A stretch of 64,000 nucleotides of DNA from Hafnia alvei (GCF_900095695.1 NZ_FMIQ01000031.1:1-64000); one strand, 5' to 3'. Positions 1 to 9,671 are shown, counted from the first letter of the stretch. The notes: generated from the letters alone by a model not told the origin. Numbers and translations: made by a program.

Positions 1-454
1 TTTTGTCACGCTCCAGCAGGCCGCCGCGCACCAGCCACAGGGATTCACTGCGGCTGAAATGCGCTTCGCCAACGGCGAGCGTGTTGAAATGCAGGCTGCG
101 CACGCCGTTATCGTTGAGGATAAGGCCGGTTTTGGTCACCAGCAGGCTGATACCGCTGGGTAACTGCCAGCCGGGGCCGAGCAAGCCCACGGGCGCTGGG
201 GTATCGGTTTGGTAGCTGCTGTAGCTGCGGGACAGGATAAAAGGCACGGCGGCCGGTAAGGCAACGTCGGTTTCGGCGGAGAGGACTTTGGCGCCGAGGG
301 TCGGATTGACGGGCTTACCGACTTTTTGTCCATTGGGGCAGGTCGAACAGGCCACGCCGCTGGGTGCGCCGATCAACACGCCTAACGAGCCCTGCGTGAT
401 AGGGCCGCCGATTGTAGTTTCGTCTGTTTGACGCGCTGCGGGTAATCCTGCCAT
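1..454 (-). CDS. Rhs-family protein with N-terminal PAAR domain (partial)
   Basis: Reading the minus strand from an ATG at 454 gives an open frame of about 151 codons that leaves the window without a stop, so only the N-terminus is visible. It opens with MAGLPAARQTD and GGPITQGS, the pattern of a PAAR spike-tip domain, continues with a CSTCPNG segment, and then KPVNPTLGAKV, LPFILSRSYSS-like and GLLGPGW motifs of the DUF6531 entry segment of Rhs proteins. PAAR-Rhs proteins cap the type VI secretion needle and carry a toxic C-terminal domain; that part lies outside the window, so toxin type and immunity partner cannot be seen. AGGGA lies about 8 bases before the ATG. No other type VI genes are in view. 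Confidence 0.85.
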   Translation of the reverse strand, partial: MAGLPAARQTDETTIGGPITQGSLGVLIGAPSGVACSTCPNGQKVGKPVNPTLGAKVLSAETDVALPAAVPFILSRSYSSYQTDTPAPVGLLGPGWQLPSGISLLVTKTGLILNDNGVRSLHFNTLAVGEAHFSRSESLWLVRGGLLERDK

Positions 455-572
455 CGCACTTATCCCTGTACGTAATATGCACACCGAGTGTGCTTATCTA
501 TGCCACGGGCTGAGGGATTGTGAAATGGCGTTTGATTTATGAATTAATTAAGGGAAATTTAAGTGTTTGCGG

Positions 573-595
573 AAAAACGCCCTATGAATAGGGCG
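573..595 (-). terminator. Rho-independent terminator after the rih genes
   Basis: A perfect 7-8 bp stem (CGCCCTA/TAGGGCG, 578-595) is followed on the minus strand by five T. It lies 26 bases beyond the stop codon of the nucleoside hydrolase gene at 621. Confidence 0.8.
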
Positions 596-620
596 ATATT
601 GAGGCTGTGGTCGAGTAAAA

Positions 621-1553
621 TCAGTAGTGTGAAACCCGTTCCATCAAGAGTTTTACAAACCCTTCTCGATCGACGTTGAGCAATACTTCGGTATTGGGCG
701 TATTCCCCGTTAGGTTATAGACGTCTGCCACGGTCATGCCCGTGGTGTATTTCCCCTGTGTTTCTACCCCAACCCAGTAGTGTGCCGAGGTGAATAGTTC
801 TGGTTTAAGTAACCATGCCACGACGCAAGGATCGTGCATCGCCGCGCCCGGCAGCTTACGTGGTCCGCTAAGATAGAGTGGTAGATAGAAATCAAGCATC
901 TCGGCCACGGCCTTCGCTACTGGATTATTTATTGCGCGAATTTGTTCGACTTCATCCGCCATTACCAACGCTTGATGGGTCATATTTAACCCAGCCATCA
1001 CTAATGGCACGCCCGATTGCAACACAATTTCAGCGGCTTCGGGGTCAACGATGATATTGAATTCTGCCGCCGGAGTGGCGTTACCGCCGTCGATGCCGCC
1101 GCCCATGAAGACGATGCGTGAAATCTTAGATTTTAGCTCCGAGTATTGTGATAGCAATAGCGCGGCGTTGGTCATTGGCCCTGTGACTACCAGCGTTATC
1201 GGCGTATCTGATTCGCGGAGGATTTTTGCCATCAGCTCAACGGCATTGAGTGGGTGAGGCTGAATGGTGGCTGTTGGGAGCTTGGTGGTTCCCATTCCGG
1301 TTTCACCATGCACGTGGTCGGCAATCATTAATTTGCGCATAAGCGGCTGGTGCGCGCCGCCTGCTACAGGAATATCGGTACGCTGCATGAGCGTGAGCAA
1401 ACCTAGCGCGTTATGCAGCGTTTTCTCAGGCGTTTGATTACCCGCAGAGGTGGTGACGGCTTTGATATCCAGCTCTGGCGAATGTAAAGCCATCGCCAGT
1501 GCGATTGCATCGTCAAGTCCTGGATCGCAGTCAAAAATAATAGGGGTTGGCAT
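621..1553 (-). CDS. Nucleoside hydrolase, RihA paralogue
   Basis: A 310-residue member of the inosine/uridine-preferring nucleoside hydrolase family, which cleaves the N-glycosidic bond of ribonucleosides to free base and ribose in the cytoplasm. The Ca-binding motif DCDPGLDD is at residues 8-15, and the active-site region MHDPC is near the C-terminal third. It is clearly similar to the adjacent rihA product along its full length ([31 protein letters not shown] are shared), but the middle is divergent (the HVHGETGMG region and the stretch after LDFYLPLY). It lies 14 bases downstream of rihA with its own GGAGG, so the two are probably co-transcribed. The substrate may differ from that of RihA; that is inference. 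Confidence 0.88.
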   Translation of the reverse strand: MPTPIIFDCDPGLDDAIALAMALHSPELDIKAVTTSAGNQTPEKTLHNALGLLTLMQRTDIPVAGGAHQPLMRKLMIADHVHGETGMGTTKLPTATIQPHPLNAVELMAKILRESDTPITLVVTGPMTNAALLLSQYSELKSKISRIVFMGGGIDGGNATPAAEFNIIVDPEAAEIVLQSGVPLVMAGLNMTHQALVMADEVEQIRAINNPVAKAVAEMLDFYLPLYLSGPRKLPGAAMHDPCVVAWLLKPELFTSAHYWVGVETQGKYTTGMTVADVYNLTGNTPNTEVLLNVDREGFVKLLMERVSHY

Positions 1554-1567
1554 CGTTTTTTCCTCCG

Positions 1568-2515
1568 TTAGCGCAGATTGGCGTAGGCGGTGCCGACGCG
1601 TTCAACCAGTAAATCGACGAATGCCTGACGATCAATATCCATCATTACGGTGGTATTCGGGGCGTTGTTGGTCAGATTGTAGTAATCCACCACGGTCATC
1701 CCTTGTGTGTATTTTCCTTGCGTTTCAACGCCGACCCAGCGTTCAACACAGGTAAACATCGATGGCTTAATCAACCATGCGATGGTGCAAGGATCGTGTA
1801 GCGGAGCACCTTGGAATCCCCATTTTTCCTGTTTGTGATATTCCATGAAGAAATCTAGCAGGTCAGCGACCACGGCGGCGACGGGATTACCCAACTGACG
1901 GAAGCGTTCAATATCTTCACTCATGATTTGGGCACGATGAGTGACATCAAGTCCAGCCATAACAATCGGTAGCCCTGATTGAAATACGATTTCAGCGGCT
2001 TCAGGATCGACATAAATATTAAACTCGGCGGCTGGCGTCCAGTTGCCGAGCCCTGCTGCACCGCCCATGATCACGATGCGCGCAATTTTGGGCTGTAACT
2101 CGGCATGTGAGCTGAGGAGCAATGCAATATTGGTGAGTGGTCCGGTGGCGACAATCGTCACCGGCTCTGCGCTCTCACGTAGGGTTTTGGCGATAAGCTC
2201 AACGGCATTGCATTGTTGTGGTGCGAAGCTGGGTTCTGGAAGCTCAGGGCCGTCTAAACCGCTTTCACCATGCACGTTGTCGGCGATGATCAGCTCGCGC
2301 ATCAGCGGTTTTACTGCGCCGCCGGCCACCGGAATATCGCTTCTTTGCAGCAGCGTTAAAATGCGCAGAGCATTGCGCAGCGTTTTCTCTGGCGTTTGGT
2401 TGCCTGCGGAGGTGGTAACGGCTTTGAGTTCGAGCTCTGGTGAGGCAAGGGCAAGGATGAGCGCAATAGCGTCATCGTGGCCGGGATCGCAATCAAGGAT
2501 AATAGGTAAAGACAT
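1568..2515 (-). CDS. rihA: Pyrimidine-specific ribonucleoside hydrolase RihA
   Basis: A 315-residue nucleoside hydrolase very close to E. coli RihA, which hydrolyses cytidine and uridine to base plus ribose. The Ca-binding DCDPGHDD motif is at residues 8-15; [24 protein letters not shown] and LHDPCTIAW are the expected family blocks. The ATG at 2515 is preceded by CAGGAG. In E. coli rihA sits immediately beside gltIJKL, and the same arrangement is seen here, which supports the assignment. First gene of a two-gene unit with the paralogue downstream. Confidence 0.93.
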   Translation of the reverse strand: MSLPIILDCDPGHDDAIALILALASPELELKAVTTSAGNQTPEKTLRNALRILTLLQRSDIPVAGGAVKPLMRELIIADNVHGESGLDGPELPEPSFAPQQCNAVELIAKTLRESAEPVTIVATGPLTNIALLLSSHAELQPKIARIVIMGGAAGLGNWTPAAEFNIYVDPEAAEIVFQSGLPIVMAGLDVTHRAQIMSEDIERFRQLGNPVAAVVADLLDFFMEYHKQEKWGFQGAPLHDPCTIAWLIKPSMFTCVERWVGVETQGKYTQGMTVVDYYNLTNNAPNTTVMMDIDRQAFVDLLVERVGTAYANLR

Positions 2516-2654
2516 TCAAGAAGACTCCTGTCATCAGCGGGTTTTATTGTTTGAGCTTTTTTGTTTGAAGTTGATTGTTTGAAAATGATTGTGTGACCAG
2601 CTTAACGCGCAGAAGAAATTTGGAATAGAAAAGGGAGTGGAAAGCGTGAGGTAA

Positions 2655-2687
2655 TGCGCAATCCCACGCGATTGTGGGAATTGCGCA
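2655..2687 (-). terminator. Strong hairpin downstream of gltL
   Basis: Arms TGCGCAATCCCAC and GTGGGAATTGCGCA pair over 13 bp with one bulged base and a 6-base loop, 8 bases after the gltL stop codon. The minus strand then reads TTACC rather than a clear T-tract, so it may terminate weakly or protect the 3' end of the gltIJKL message. Confidence 0.5.
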
Positions 2688-2695
2688 CGAAAACA

Positions 2696-3421
2696 TTAAT
2701 GAATGATTTTTGCGAGGAAATCTTTGGCGCGATCGGATTCTGGATTATTGAAGAAGTCGTCTTTATTGCGATCTTCCACAATTTTACCTTCATCCATAAA
2801 GATCACTCGGTTGGCCACTTTACGCGCAAAGCCCATTTCATGCGTCACCACCATCATGGTCATGCCTTCTTTTGCCAGCTCAACCATAACATCCAGCACT
2901 TCGTTGATCATTTCAGGATCGAGCGCCGAGGTCGGTTCGTCAAACAACATAGCGACAGGATCCATACACAGCGCACGTGCAATAGCCACGCGCTGTTGCT
3001 GTCCACCAGAGAGCTGGCTAGGGAATTTGTCAGCATGGGAGCTAAGTCCTACGCGTTCCAGCAGCTTTAACCCTTTGCTTTTTGCCGCTGCTTTTTCGCG
3101 GCCTAGCACCTTTACCTGTGCCAGCGTGAGGTTTTCGATAATCGACAAATGTGGAAACAGTTCAAAGTGCTGAAAAACCATGCCCACTTTCGAGCGTAGC
3201 TTGGCCAAATCTGTGCGCTTGTCGTTAACCTGAATTCCGTTCACCGTGATCTCGCCTTTTTGAATTGGCTCAAGACCATTAACGGTTTTTATCAACGTTG
3301 ATTTACCTGAACCTGAAGGGCCACATACCACCACCACTTCGCCTTTTTTCACTTCCGTGGAGCAGTCTGCCAGCACCTGAAAGTGACCATACCACTTAGA
3401 AACATTTTTCAGGGAAATCAT
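2696..3421 (-). CDS. gltL: Glutamate/aspartate ABC transporter ATP-binding protein GltL
   Basis: The ATPase of the GltIJKL importer for glutamate and aspartate, a 241-residue cytoplasmic subunit. Walker A GPSGSGKS is at residues 34-41, the signature LSGGQQQR is mid-protein, and Walker B is followed by FDEPTSALDPE. I chose the ATG at 3421, which overlaps the gltK stop codon by one base (TGATG) and gives the length of E. coli GltL; a TTG at 3424 is the only nearby alternative. It is the last gene of the operon. Confidence 0.96.
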   Translation of the reverse strand: MISLKNVSKWYGHFQVLADCSTEVKKGEVVVVCGPSGSGKSTLIKTVNGLEPIQKGEITVNGIQVNDKRTDLAKLRSKVGMVFQHFELFPHLSIIENLTLAQVKVLGREKAAAKSKGLKLLERVGLSSHADKFPSQLSGGQQQRVAIARALCMDPVAMLFDEPTSALDPEMINEVLDVMVELAKEGMTMMVVTHEMGFARKVANRVIFMDEGKIVEDRNKDDFFNNPESDRAKDFLAKIIH

Positions 3422-4095
3422 CAAACAGTCCTTTTTTTCAAGTAATTAACCAGCGCCGAAGCGGCTAGGCTGATAATAAAATAGACAAAACCGGCAAACA
3501 GAATCATTTCTACCTGCGTTCCATCACGTTCCCCAATGGTTGACGCGGTGCGGAAGAAATCGGCCAAGCTGAGTACGTACACCAGTGAAGTATCTTGAAA
3601 AAGCACAATTCCCTGAGTGAGCAGCAGCGGCACCATGGCGCGGAACGCTTGGGGCAGGATCACCAAACGCATCGATTGCCAGTGGGTCATGCCTAACGCC
3701 AGCGAAGCGCCTGACTGCCCCTTGGATACGCTTTGGATGCCCGCACGAATGATTTCTGAGTAATAGGCGGCTTCGAATAGAGAAAACGCTACCATGGCTG
3801 AGATAAGCCGAATATCGTTTTTTGGTGATAAACCTAGAACTTGTTGTAATAAGCTTGGAACAACAAGATAGAACCAAAGTAAAACCATCACCAACGGTAC
3901 GGAGCGGAACAGGTTGACGTAGAGCGCGGCAAACCAGCTAATCGGTTTGAACGACGATAGACGCATAACGGCTAAAACAGTGCCCCAGATAATGCCAAAG
4001 ACCACGGCGATGAGCGTAATTTTTAGCGTAATGACCATCCCATTCATCAGATAGGGCAGGCTGGGAACAATAGAACTCCAATCAAATTCGTACAT
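3421..4095 (-). CDS. gltK: Glutamate/aspartate ABC transporter permease GltK
   Basis: A 224-residue inner-membrane permease of the HisMQ/GlnP family, the same length as E. coli GltK. It has an N-terminal transmembrane segment ([19 protein letters not shown]), further hydrophobic segments, and an EAA-type cytoplasmic loop ([20 protein letters not shown]) that contacts the ATPase. It is translationally coupled on both sides: its ATG overlaps the gltJ stop by one base (TAATG) and its stop overlaps gltL. It pairs with GltJ to form the translocation channel. Confidence 0.96.
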   Translation of the reverse strand: MYEFDWSSIVPSLPYLMNGMVITLKITLIAVVFGIIWGTVLAVMRLSSFKPISWFAALYVNLFRSVPLVMVLLWFYLVVPSLLQQVLGLSPKNDIRLISAMVAFSLFEAAYYSEIIRAGIQSVSKGQSGASLALGMTHWQSMRLVILPQAFRAMVPLLLTQGIVLFQDTSLVYVLSLADFFRTASTIGERDGTQVEMILFAGFVYFIISLAASALVNYLKKRTV

Positions 4096-4835
4096 TATTT
4101 GCTCCCCATATTCCCTGGTAGCTGAATCTTGCGCTCGACGAAGTGCATGATCAGCATGATCACCGCGTTGATGGCAATGTAGGCCAGCGTGATAGCGGTA
4201 AAGGATTCGTAGGCATGAGCGGAATAATCGAGTAGCTTGCCTGCCTGAGCCGCCATGTCGACCAGACCAATGGTTGATGCAATCGCCGAGTTCTTAACCA
4301 AGTTAAGCATTTCGGAAGTCATTGGCGGAACGATCACGCGATAGGCGTTAGGCAGCAAGACATAACGATAGGTTTGCGGCAGCGTGAGCCCCATGGCTAA
4401 ACCGGCACTTTTTTGCCCGCGTGGTAGCGATTGAATGCCTGAGCGAACCTGTTCACACACGCGTGCAGCGGTGAATAACCCCAAACATAGCATCGATGAA
4501 ACGAAGAACTGGATGTTGGGATCGAGCTCGCTTTTAAACCACATGCCAATATCGGCGGGCAATAACTCGGGGATCACCAGATACCACGTAAAGAATTGCA
4601 CAATCAATGGGACGTTGCGAAAAAGCTCGACGTAACACATGCCGAGGCTTGAGAGAAAACGATTAGGAACGGTACGTAGGATGCCGAAAATAGATCCGAC
4701 GAAAAACGCGATGATCCAGGCGCAGATAGACAGGGCTACCGTGACCTGAAAACCAGACCAGATCCACCCAAGATACGTCGTGTTGCCGAAAGGTGCCTGT
4801 TGCAAAAAGATGCCCCAGTTCCAGTCAATAGACAT
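4095..4835 (-). CDS. gltJ: Glutamate/aspartate ABC transporter permease GltJ
   Basis: A 246-residue inner-membrane permease, identical in length to E. coli GltJ. It shows several hydrophobic segments, the motif [20 protein letters not shown] typical of polar amino-acid permeases, and the EAA loop around [20 protein letters not shown]. It is separated from gltI by 259 bases that hold an internal terminator, so gltJKL is probably expressed at a lower level than the binding protein. Confidence 0.96.
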   Translation of the reverse strand: MSIDWNWGIFLQQAPFGNTTYLGWIWSGFQVTVALSICAWIIAFFVGSIFGILRTVPNRFLSSLGMCYVELFRNVPLIVQFFTWYLVIPELLPADIGMWFKSELDPNIQFFVSSMLCLGLFTAARVCEQVRSGIQSLPRGQKSAGLAMGLTLPQTYRYVLLPNAYRVIVPPMTSEMLNLVKNSAIASTIGLVDMAAQAGKLLDYSAHAYESFTAITLAYIAINAVIMLIMHFVERKIQLPGNMGSK

Positions 4836-4957
4836 AGATAGCTCCCTAAAGTGAGATACGGCAATAACCTATTCAGATGTCAGGCTGGGTAGATAACCGC
4901 ACACACGAAAATTGATGACAGTCACTTTTGAATTGGAGACAAGACAACTGCGACGAG

Positions 4958-4984
4958 AAAAAGGGGGAGGGAACGATCTCCCCC
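4958..4984 (-). terminator. Internal terminator/attenuator between gltI and gltJ
   Basis: A 7-bp stem GGGGGAG/CTCCCCC (4963-4969 with 4978-4984) and an 8-base loop are followed on the minus strand by five T (4962-4958). Being inside an operon it should cut transcription after gltI and leave partial read-through into gltJKL. Confidence 0.75.
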
Positions 4985-5094
4985 AATCCCGTCTGCCTAA
5001 AGTTTTGTCAGCAATCTAGCGCCTTTGTGTAACTCAAATGACAATGGCGATTGTCTCCGTCTCCTTAATTTTTAAATCGTGCGGAGACTAGGGT
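4958..5094 (-). ncRNA. sroC: Probable SroC-type RNA from the gltI 3' UTR
   Basis: In E. coli and Salmonella the gltI-gltJ interval gives rise to SroC, an RNase E-derived RNA that sponges GcvB. The same interval here is 259 bases long, ends in a strong terminator (4958-4984), and contains a second hairpin, GACAAT-GGCG-ATTGTC (5040-5055). The 5' end would be set by processing and is not visible. The assignment rests on position and structure, not on an alignment. Confidence 0.45.
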
Positions 5095-6027
5095 CTATTT
5101 AGCGATTTGGTCGTTAGGGGCTTTGAACAGCGCTTTCATGTCATCAGAAAGAGCAAAGTTCATATTCATGTTTTTTGGCGGAATTGGCTGGTTGAACCAA
5201 CGTTCAAACCATTTAGCGGCTTCGCCGGAGGTTTGCGCTTTGGCAATGGTTTCATCCATCAGCTTTTTAAAGGCTGGATCATTCTTACGCAGCATACAGC
5301 CGTAGGCTTCATGTGACTGAGGTGTGCCAACGATCTCCCACTGATCGGGTTTTTTCGCTTTAGCACGCTCACCGGCTAATAAAGCGTCATCCATCATAAA
5401 GGCCACTGCGCGACCACTTTCCAGAGTACGGAAAGAGTCACCGTGATCTTTGGCGCTGATGATGCGCATTTTCATATTGTCTTTTTCGTTCAGTTTATTA
5501 AGCAGGATCTCAGAGGTGGTACCCGATGTTACAACGACTGGTTTACCCGCCAGATCTTTGAAATCTTTAATATCGCCGCCTTTTTTAGCCAGCAGACGAG
5601 TCCCGACAACGAAGATCGAGTTAGAGAAAGCCGCTTGCTGCTGGCGCTCTGCGTTGTTGGTGGTGGAACCACATTCAAAATCAAAGGTTCCGTTTTGCAG
5701 CAGTGGAATTCGGTTCTGCGAGGTGATAGGCAACATTTTTACCTGCAGATCAGGCATGTTCAGCTGCTTTTTAACCGCATCAACGATTTGATTCGAATAG
5801 TCTTGGGAATAGCCCACCACTTTCTGCGCGTTGTCATAATAAGAGAAAGGTACAGAAGATTCGCGATGACCAACGACGATAACGCCGCTGCTTTTAATCT
5901 TTTGTAATGTGTCTGCAGAAGCTTCAGTTTTCTGGGCATCTGCTGCTTTTGCTTCATCTGCGGCGTGAGCCACGGTGCCCGACATACCGATTAGCAGCAT
6001 TGATAACGCCAGTTTGCGCATTTGCAT
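5095..6027 (-). CDS. gltI: Glutamate/aspartate periplasmic binding protein GltI
   Basis: The solute-binding component of the GltIJKL importer, exported to the periplasm. Residues 1-22 form a signal peptide (MQMRKLALSMLLIGM, cleavage after AHA). The mature protein has GVIVVGHRESSVPFSYYD, TFDFECGSTTNN and SGTTSEILLNKL blocks of the amino-acid-binding family and is 310 residues. It is slightly longer than E. coli GltI because of an Ala/Lys-rich stretch just after the signal peptide. A GcvB-type target lies in the leader. First gene of the operon and separated from gltJ by an attenuator, consistent with excess binding protein over permease. Confidence 0.95.
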   Translation of the reverse strand: MQMRKLALSMLLIGMSGTVAHAADEAKAADAQKTEASADTLQKIKSSGVIVVGHRESSVPFSYYDNAQKVVGYSQDYSNQIVDAVKKQLNMPDLQVKMLPITSQNRIPLLQNGTFDFECGSTTNNAERQQQAAFSNSIFVVGTRLLAKKGGDIKDFKDLAGKPVVVTSGTTSEILLNKLNEKDNMKMRIISAKDHGDSFRTLESGRAVAFMMDDALLAGERAKAKKPDQWEIVGTPQSHEAYGCMLRKNDPAFKKLMDETIAKAQTSGEAAKWFERWFNQPIPPKNMNMNFALSDDMKALFKAPNDQIAK

Positions 6028-6043
6028 TCGCGTACTCCTTTGA

Positions 6044-6051
6044 TTGTTGTG
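6044..6051 (-). promoter_or_regulatory. Candidate GcvB sRNA target in the gltI leader
   Basis: The minus strand reads CACAACAA about 16 bases before the gltI start codon, next to the Shine-Dalgarno AAAGGAG. The GU-rich R1 region of GcvB binds C/A-rich ACACAACA-type sequences, and gltI is a known GcvB target in Salmonella. Seen: the motif. Inferred: the pairing. Confidence 0.5.
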
Positions 6052-6410
6052 CTACAAGTTTCACATTTAATTGTTATATAAAGCTTTTGTTACTGCTTTT
6101 TATCTTTTCGCACGTAGGTGCCGGAACGATGGCACCGCTGCACGTTTACCCATTGTCGAAATTGGTTGTCTCTTATTTGGCGTGCATAAAACGTCTGCAC
6201 TTGATAGCAAAATAGCCTAATGTAACCAAATTGATATCTTTATGTTTATATTTTGAGACATAAACCGCACCATTTAGTGGCATATTTTTCTCGATGCACA
6301 AAAATAATGCAGCTAATGCATCAAGTTTGTGCAGAGTTTTTATCGATTAACGCCAATGCATGAGTTTCGGTGGTTATGAAGGGGATATTGCAAGAGGTGT
6401 GCCAGAAATT
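6052..6410. other. gltI upstream region, no gene
   Basis: AT-rich spacer holding the gltI promoter (minus strand). I do not see a convincing coding sequence or a clear -35/-10 pair that I would commit to. Confidence 0.5.
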
Positions 6411-6429
6411 GAGCTCCGTTAGGGAGCTC
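6411..6429 (-). terminator. Short hairpin after the PPOX gene
   Basis: GAGCTCC/GGAGCTC stem with a 5-base loop, 10 bases after the stop codon of the flavoprotein gene. The following minus-strand sequence AATTTC is only weakly T-rich. Confidence 0.4.
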
Positions 6430-6438
6430 ATGGCGATA

Positions 6439-7026
6439 TTAGGCTTGAGAGGCTGCTTGAGATAGCGCGATGTGGGCGTGAGCAATTTCCATAATAGAAG
6501 GCAGTGACGTAGGGTCAATATGGCGTTCGGTGTCCCATAAGCCCCCAAAGGTCACGGCTCTACCGCAGTGGATAAAGGCTTCTTCAACGTTAATTACGAG
6601 TACGCTACGGGCTGCATTTTCCTGAACATTGAAACGCTGGCACAACTCAGGATCGATGCTGAGTTGCGCTGTGCCATTCACACGAAAGGCTTCACTCCAG
6701 CCGGGGATTAAAAACAGCAGTCCGATGGTGGGATTACTCAGCAGGTTACGAATACCGTCTAAACGGTTGTTACCCGGTAAGTCTGGCAGTAACAGCGTCT
6801 TTTCATCTTCAACCACGACAAAGCCCGCATCTCCGCCTTTGGGAGAGCAATCCATCCCTTTTTCGCCAATAGTTGAAATCACGACAAATGAAGACGACGC
6901 GATCAGCTGGCGGGCGTAGCTATCAATGTGATCAATTTGCTTCTGCAGCACCATCTTATTGGGCTGAGCATAGTGTTCACGTAATTTTTGCTCATCGGCA
7001 ATGATAAATTCAGGATTTAGCTGCAT
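6439..7026 (-). CDS. PPOX-class FMN-dependent flavoprotein (MSMEG_1061-like)
   Basis: A protein of about 195 residues in the pyridoxamine-5'-phosphate-oxidase-like split-barrel superfamily. The blocks DCSPKGGDAGFV, LPDLPGNNRLDG and LLFLIPG are those of the MSMEG_1061 subgroup, whose members bind FMN or related deazaflavins; the physiological substrate is unknown. I chose the ATG at 7026 (MQLNPEF) because the upstream part of the open frame reads like the lnt 3' intergenic repeat; GAGAAAG precedes it. It is not part of the usual E. coli gltI-lnt interval, so it is an accessory gene between two conserved operons. Confidence 0.75.
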   Translation of the reverse strand: MQLNPEFIIADEQKLREHYAQPNKMVLQKQIDHIDSYARQLIASSSFVVISTIGEKGMDCSPKGGDAGFVVVEDEKTLLLPDLPGNNRLDGIRNLLSNPTIGLLFLIPGWSEAFRVNGTAQLSIDPELCQRFNVQENAARSVLVINVEEAFIHCGRAVTFGGLWDTERHIDPTSLPSIMEIAHAHIALSQAASQA

Positions 7027-7143
7027 CACTTTCTCATTAATGACTAAGGAAATTGGGGGCACATTAACAGCAGTGAGTATGATTCGCAATCGCGAAAATA
7101 ACCCTGCTTCATATGTAGGGAGGGGCTTTGGGGAATTGATAAG

Positions 7144-7168
7144 CACCTCCCCCGAGAAGGGGGAGGTG
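7144..7168 (-). terminator. Perfect 10-bp hairpin downstream of lnt
   Basis: CACCTCCCCC and GGGGGAGGTG pair perfectly around a GAGAA loop, 8 bases after the lnt stop. The C5/G5 core resembles the hairpins at 4963-4984 and 58433-58452, suggesting a shared repeat type. It may end the corC-lnt transcript, though the T-tract is poor. Confidence 0.55.
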
Positions 7169-7175
7169 TGCCGGA

Positions 7176-8699
7176 TTAACGGCGTTTACGCCCAGCAATC
7201 AATGCAAGACCGGCCATAACAAAGGTAATAACCCATAGTGGGATAGAACCAAAGCGGGCATAAGGCGTGATGCCTGTCGTTGGTGCAACGTTAACTTCAA
7301 GCACTTTGCGTTCGAACTGTGGGATTTCAGCAATCACATTGCCTGAAGCATCAACCGCGGCCGTGACGCCGTTGTTGGTGCTACGTAGCAGTGGGCGGCC
7401 AAGCTCTAACGCACGCATCCGTGCCATTTGGAAATGCTGCCACGGGCCAATAGAGTGACCAAACCACGCGTCGTTAGACACGGTGAGCAAGAAGTTGGTG
7501 TCTGGACGGAAGTTAGCCCGCACTTGTTCGCCAAGCACAATTTCATAGCAAATAGCCGCCGTTAGGTTATATCCCTGCACGCTGAGCTGCGGCTGGATAT
7601 AGTCTCCACGGCTAAAGGCTGACATCGGCAGGTTAAAGAACGGTGCCAGAGGGCGCAGCAAATCTTCCATTGGCACAAATTCGCCAAAGGGAACCAAATG
7701 ATGCTTGTTGTAGCGATTTTTGCTTGGATAAACGTACGGTTCTTTCTCACCCAAGACGATCACGGTGTTGTAGTAGCGTGGGCCATATTCGCCCATGCGG
7801 TCATCAACAATACCGGTAATCAGGCTGCTGTGGTGTGAGCGGAACAGGCTGTCGAGCATGGTTAAGAACTGGTTCTGATTCTTCTCGGTATCTGGGATTG
7901 CGGATTCCGGCCAAATAATAATTGGCGCTTTCCCCAGATAAGGACGTGATTCATCCAGATAGGTTTGTAGCGTGGTGATCAGCGCGTTTGGATCCCACTT
8001 CATGGATTGCTCAATGTTGCCCTGAACCATTGCCACGTTAACCGCTTTGTCTGTTTGGTTCTGATACCACTGAATGCCGCGCAGCGGCCAAGGTAATAAC
8101 AGCAGCGCGAGAGCAACAATCGCGGGGACAATTTTGCGCAGGCAGACGGAAAGCACAACCAATCCACTGATAATCATCAGCAAATAGGTGATGGTGTCCA
8201 TACCCGCAATCGGCGCGATGCCTTTCAGCGGGCCGTTGATCTGGCTATAGCCAAACTGAAGCCACGGGAAGCCGGTTAATACCCAGCCGCGCAAGAATTC
8301 AGTCAATTGCCAAAGCGCCGGAGCCGCAATAACCAAACGCCACACGTTCGCTTTAGGCCAAAAACGATTGAGCACGCCGGCAAAAAGCATTGGATACAGC
8401 GCAAGATAGGCGGCCAGCAGCACGACCAGTGACATACTCACCGGCGTTGGCATGCCGCCAAACTGTTCAATACTGACGTAAACCCAGTTGATTCCCGTTC
8501 CGAATAACCCCATTCCCCACAGAAAACCCAAACCGATGGCTTGTTTCGTGGTGCGGTTAAGCGTAACGGCAAGCAGCCCAATCAGTGAAACGAGAGCCGC
8601 AGGCCAGAAATCATAGGGAGAGAAAGAGAGGGTGCCGGCGGCACCCAAAATAAGCGGCAGCAGGGCGCGAACCCACTGGCGTTGGAGTAATGAACACAT
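7176..8699 (-). CDS. lnt: Apolipoprotein N-acyltransferase Lnt
   Basis: Inner-membrane enzyme that adds the third acyl chain to the N-terminal cysteine of lipoproteins, the last step of lipoprotein maturation. Hydrophobic N-terminal segments are followed by a periplasmic nitrilase-like domain with the catalytic triad at E265 (WPESAI), K332 ([11 protein letters not shown]) and C384 (AICYEI), matching E267/K335/C387 of E. coli within a few residues. I take the ATG at 8699, 7 bases after the corC stop with GGAAGA inside the corC end, giving 507 residues; a longer frame from 8759 overlaps corC and is not needed. Last gene of the phoL-ybeY-corC-lnt operon. Confidence 0.95.
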   Translation of the reverse strand: MCSLLQRQWVRALLPLILGAAGTLSFSPYDFWPAALVSLIGLLAVTLNRTTKQAIGLGFLWGMGLFGTGINWVYVSIEQFGGMPTPVSMSLVVLLAAYLALYPMLFAGVLNRFWPKANVWRLVIAAPALWQLTEFLRGWVLTGFPWLQFGYSQINGPLKGIAPIAGMDTITYLLMIISGLVVLSVCLRKIVPAIVALALLLLPWPLRGIQWYQNQTDKAVNVAMVQGNIEQSMKWDPNALITTLQTYLDESRPYLGKAPIIIWPESAIPDTEKNQNQFLTMLDSLFRSHHSSLITGIVDDRMGEYGPRYYNTVIVLGEKEPYVYPSKNRYNKHHLVPFGEFVPMEDLLRPLAPFFNLPMSAFSRGDYIQPQLSVQGYNLTAAICYEIVLGEQVRANFRPDTNFLLTVSNDAWFGHSIGPWQHFQMARMRALELGRPLLRSTNNGVTAAVDASGNVIAEIPQFERKVLEVNVAPTTGITPYARFGSIPLWVITFVMAGLALIAGRKRR

Positions 8700-8706
8700 G
8701 TTGTTA

Positions 8707-9591
8707 TTAATCTTCCAGATCCAATTTCGGTTGAGGGGACTCATCCGGGATTTTGACATGAACCTGTATAATGCGTCGACTATCGGCCATGGCTACTTTG
8801 AATTGGTAACCATCAATGTCAATGGTTTCGCCGCGTGCCGGGAGATGGCCAAAGGCTTGCATTACCAAGCCACCCACGGTATCAACTTCTTCGTCGCTGA
8901 AGTGAGTGCCGAAGGCTTCGTTAAAGTCTTCAATTTGAGTCAGCGCACGCACGGTGTACATGTGGCGGCTGATTTGGCGCACATCGCGATCTTCAACTTC
9001 GTCATATTCATCGTCGATTTCACCCACGATAAGTTCGAGGATATCTTCGATGGTGACCAGGCCAGAAACGCCACCGAATTCATCGATAACGATCGCCATG
9101 TGATAACGCTGTGAACGGAACTCTTTGAGCATACGGTCAACACGTTTGCTCTCTGGAACAACCACGGCCGCGCGCAGCACTCTGTCGATGCTGAACGGCT
9201 CAGAGTCGCTGCGCATAAACGGCAGCAAATCTTTCGCCATCAGGATCCCTTCGATGTGATCTTTATCTTCGCTAATCACCGGGAAACGAGAGTGGGCAGA
9301 ATCAACAATCACGTCTAGACACTCTTCCAGCGTCTGATTACGTTTCAAGGTGACCATTTGGCTACGTGGGATCATGATGTCGCGAACGCGCTGCTCCGCG
9401 ATATCCATCACGCCTTCCAGCATGTCACGGGTATCGGGATCGATCAGATCGTTTTGTTCGGAATCACGGATCAGTTCAACTAAATCTCCACGATTTTTAG
9501 GTTCTCCGTGGAACAGCTGATTGAGAATCAGAGAGAAAAAACCCTTTTTGGGACTGGGGCTATCGTTGTTTTGTGAATGGTCGTCGCTCAT
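8707..9591 (-). CDS. corC: CorC (YbeX), CBS-domain/CorC_HlyC transporter-associated protein
   Basis: A 294-residue cytoplasmic protein with two central CBS domains ([35 protein letters not shown]) and a C-terminal CorC/HlyC domain ([28 protein letters not shown]). It is almost residue-for-residue like E. coli YbeX. Reported roles are magnesium/cobalt efflux associated with CorA and, with YbeY/YbeZ, ribosome assembly. Third gene of the phoL operon, nearly touching lnt. Confidence 0.94.
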   Translation of the reverse strand: MSDDHSQNNDSPSPKKGFFSLILNQLFHGEPKNRGDLVELIRDSEQNDLIDPDTRDMLEGVMDIAEQRVRDIMIPRSQMVTLKRNQTLEECLDVIVDSAHSRFPVISEDKDHIEGILMAKDLLPFMRSDSEPFSIDRVLRAAVVVPESKRVDRMLKEFRSQRYHMAIVIDEFGGVSGLVTIEDILELIVGEIDDEYDEVEDRDVRQISRHMYTVRALTQIEDFNEAFGTHFSDEEVDTVGGLVMQAFGHLPARGETIDIDGYQFKVAMADSRRIIQVHVKIPDESPQPKLDLED

Positions 9592-9671
9592 GGCGTTAGT
9601 GTGTGGTTACTCATATAAGTGGTCAATAATTCACGTCATACGGCGCGATTAGGGGCCGCATGACGCAATAT

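Noticed and set aside
2602-2793. Short minus-strand frame after gltL
   Set aside because: It spans the downstream hairpin and overlaps gltL in another frame; no evidence of translation.
2654-3070. Plus-strand open frames opposite gltL
   Set aside because: They are antisense shadows of a strongly conserved ATPase gene, with His-rich unnatural sequence and no ribosome site.
5907-6215. Plus-strand frame over the gltI start and leader
   Set aside because: It overlaps the gltI signal peptide in antisense, is Leu/Phe-rich by composition only, and has no ribosome site.
6321-6548. Minus-strand frame at the end of the PPOX gene
   Set aside because: It overlaps the true flavoprotein frame and continues past the hairpin at 6411; no family resemblance.
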